Source of the DNA: Chlamydiia bacterium
GTDB taxonomy: Bacteria > Chlamydiota > Chlamydiia > Chlamydiales > Simkaniaceae
Direction of reading: 5' to 3'
Assembly: GCA_020440405.1 (NCBI GenBank)
Contig: JAGROF010000058.1
Span: 1 to 6,910 of the forward strand
Length of the DNA stretch: 6,910 nucleotides
Of this stretch, positions 5,953-6,910 are shown in pieces. The notes under the pieces were generated by a model. It worked only from the letters and a program-made list of their open reading frames with translations, searched no databases and was not told the DNA's origin. A program made the position numbers and the translations under genes. The first letter of the stretch is position 1. Each line of letters starts with the position of its first letter.

Positions 5953-5962
5953 AAATTGTTAA
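5935..5962. repeat. Perfect 9-bp inverted repeat in the divergent intergenic region
   Basis: TTAACAATT (5935-5943) and AATTGTTAA (5954-5962) are exact reverse complements separated by ten bases. They sit midway between the divergently transcribed glycosyltransferase and hydrolase genes. The centre-to-centre distance of about 19 bases, close to two helical turns, suits a dimeric DNA-binding protein. There is no T-run next to it, so it is not an ordinary intrinsic terminator. In an AT-rich stretch a chance repeat remains possible. Confidence 0.45.
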
Positions 5963-5986
5963 GGGGAAGGTATCCTTGCTCCCATT

Positions 5987-6811
5987 ATGAATGCGAGCGA
6001 AGTCTGTTTACGAGAGCCCACGGGATTTAGTGGGTATCCAACATTAGGTGATTATACAAGCCCCTACTCTCTTTACCGGCATGTCGTGGCGGCAGGAGTG
6101 CAATTTTTGAGGCACTATGAGTGGTTTTGGGCCGCCAATGTTATGGGCGCGCTTCTATGGGAGCCTCGCGCTTCGATTGCAGCAGGGATGGATATGGACC
6201 GCGGAAAAGGGGAGGCTTTGCGGGACTTCGGGATGAATCCAACAACGCTTCCATCCTGGCAACAAGGGCGAACTCCCATTCTGGCACTTCATGGGAAAAA
6301 TGGGACGCAAGGAACCTTTCTAAAGATGGGCACCTATTTTGAAGCGCATCAGTTGGGTCCTCTTTTTACGGTGAATCTTTCGGAAGGGGAGTTAACGGAA
6401 GCGGATCGAGAGGTAATCGATCGAAAGATTGAAGAGATTCGTGAGATTTGTGGGGATCAACCCATTGATCTTTTAGGGTATTCTCGGGGAGCTGAAATAG
6501 CCCTTTATGCTGCTCTTGATCAAGAAAGCTATCGGATTCATGAAGGGTACTGTTACCAGACACAAGCTTGGACTTCTTGGCGTCCTGAAGTCAGGCGAGT
6601 GGTTCGTATGGGTTCCATGATGACAGAAGGGGAGTGGAACTATCTTTCACCGACTATGCAAGAGAGTGTGTGGGAAATTCGTGGCTTAGATGATATTCAT
6701 ATGCCTGAACCATCGTGTGCGATACATAAAGTCGAAGTTGAGGGTGTTGGCCATGTGGGGCTGACCTCTTCTCCTGAGGTTTTCGAGCAGCTAAAAGTTA
6801 TATTTGCTTGA
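5987..6811 (+). CDS. Alpha/beta hydrolase family protein
   Basis: This 274-residue protein is a probable serine hydrolase (esterase- or lipase-like; substrate unknown). It shows the usual order: a strand leading to an oxyanion-hole loop PILALHGKNG (97-106), the nucleophile elbow LLGYSRGAE (162-170) with Ser166 in GYSRG, a candidate acid Asp235/236 in IRGLDDIHMP, and catalytic His256 in GVGHVGL. The roughly 90 residues before the domain are not a clear signal peptide but contain a moderately hydrophobic segment (EWFWAANVMGALLW, 45-58), so membrane association is conceivable. The ATG at 5987 is the first usable start, since an in-frame TAA lies at 5960-5962. A purine-rich AAGGGGAAGG (5961-5970) is 16 bases away, too far for a normal Shine-Dalgarno. 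The stop codon overlaps the -35 box of the next gene's promoter. Confidence 0.85.
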   Translation: MNASEVCLREPTGFSGYPTLGDYTSPYSLYRHVVAAGVQFLRHYEWFWAANVMGALLWEPRASIAAGMDMDRGKGEALRDFGMNPTTLPSWQQGRTPILALHGKNGTQGTFLKMGTYFEAHQLGPLFTVNLSEGELTEADREVIDRKIEEIREICGDQPIDLLGYSRGAEIALYAALDQESYRIHEGYCYQTQAWTSWRPEVRRVVRMGSMMTEGEWNYLSPTMQESVWEIRGLDDIHMPEPSCAIHKVEVEGVGHVGLTSSPEVFEQLKVIFA

Positions 6812-6836
6812 GATTTTAATCTTTTTTCCCTATGGT
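6808..6836 (+). promoter_or_regulatory. Likely promoter of the downstream V-ATPase gene
   Basis: TTGAGA (6808-6813) and TATGGT (6831-6836) are separated by an ideal 17 bases and match five and four of six sigma70 consensus bases. Transcription would begin near 6843, leaving a leader of under 20 bases that carries GAGG (6853-6855). The -35 overlaps the stop codon of the hydrolase gene, so the next gene need not depend on read-through. Confidence 0.5.
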
Positions 6837-6861
6837 GTACGCAAGCAACATGAGGTACATG

Positions 6862-6910
6862 ATGAAATCTGTTGATACAGGGAAAGAAAAAGTCAAAAAG
6901 ATCTGTGAAG
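6862..6910 (+). CDS. atpE: Probable V-type ATPase subunit E (partial, N-terminus only)
   Basis: Only 16 codons are visible, reading MKSVDTGKEKVKKICE, and the frame is open to the window edge. The K-x-K-x-IC-(D/E) pattern soon after the start resembles, from memory, the N-terminus of the chlamydial V-type ATPase subunit E, a peripheral-stalk protein joining the V1 catalytic head to the membrane sector. A nearby tal gene fits the arrangement I recall in Chlamydia trachomatis. Three in-frame ATGs exist at 6850, 6859 and 6862. I choose 6862 because GAGG (6853-6855) is then six bases upstream; 6859 is nearly as good, while 6850 lacks any binding site and would begin only about seven bases after the predicted transcription start. 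Sixteen residues are too few for certainty. Confidence 0.5.
   Translation, partial: MKSVDTGKEKVKKICE

Noticed and set aside
6811..6827. AGATT-TT-AATCT followed by six T residues after the hydrolase stop, like an intrinsic terminator
   Set aside because: The stem is only five mostly A-T pairs with a two-base loop that cannot close fully, and the stretch lies within the spacer of a good promoter.

Overview
The window most likely comes from a chlamydia-related bacterium (phylum Chlamydiota, probably an environmental lineage rather than Chlamydia itself). The main reason is the combination of a class 1 transaldolase gene with, at the right edge, the first codons of a gene whose product begins MKSVDTGKEKVKKIC. 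That resembles the N-terminus of the chlamydial V-type ATPase subunit E. From memory, tal and the V-ATPase operon also lie close together in Chlamydia trachomatis. The assignment is inference, because no rRNA or other marker is present. The DNA is of middling GC, densely coding, and no gap exceeds about 90 bases.

Left part (1-1271, minus strand): a two-subunit class I ([4Fe-4S]) fumarate hydratase. The alpha gene is complete and overlaps by one base (TAATG) the beta gene, which runs off the left edge. Nearly all expected substrate residues are present, but the second of the three cluster-binding cysteines is a serine. A non-standard cysteine sits in the nearby GGG loop.

Second part (1358-2280, plus strand): a two-gene unit encoding an unrecognised hydrophobic protein and a secreted NTF2-like (DUF4440/SgcJ-type) protein. 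Its last gene ends convergently inside the 3' end of tal, with an 11-base overlap.

Central part (2270-5916, minus strand). Transcription order is right to left: a membrane-anchored GT92-like glycosyltransferase, four small exported-protein genes, then transaldolase. The four small genes are chained by three ATGA stop/start overlaps. They encode a signal-peptide/one-TM protein, a periplasmic PsbP/DcrB-like protein, another signal-peptide/one-TM protein and a lipoprotein. I recognise no named system in this cassette. Its translational coupling and uniformly exported products suggest a cell-envelope complex, which makes it the best candidate here for something undescribed. tal has its own plausible promoter inside the end of the lipoprotein gene.

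Right part (5917-6910): a short divergent intergenic region with a perfect 9-bp inverted repeat, then on the plus strand an alpha/beta hydrolase with a complete Ser-Asp-His triad. After it come a good sigma70-type promoter and the start of the probable V-ATPase subunit E gene. I see no tRNA, rRNA, CRISPR, transposon or convincing intrinsic terminator.
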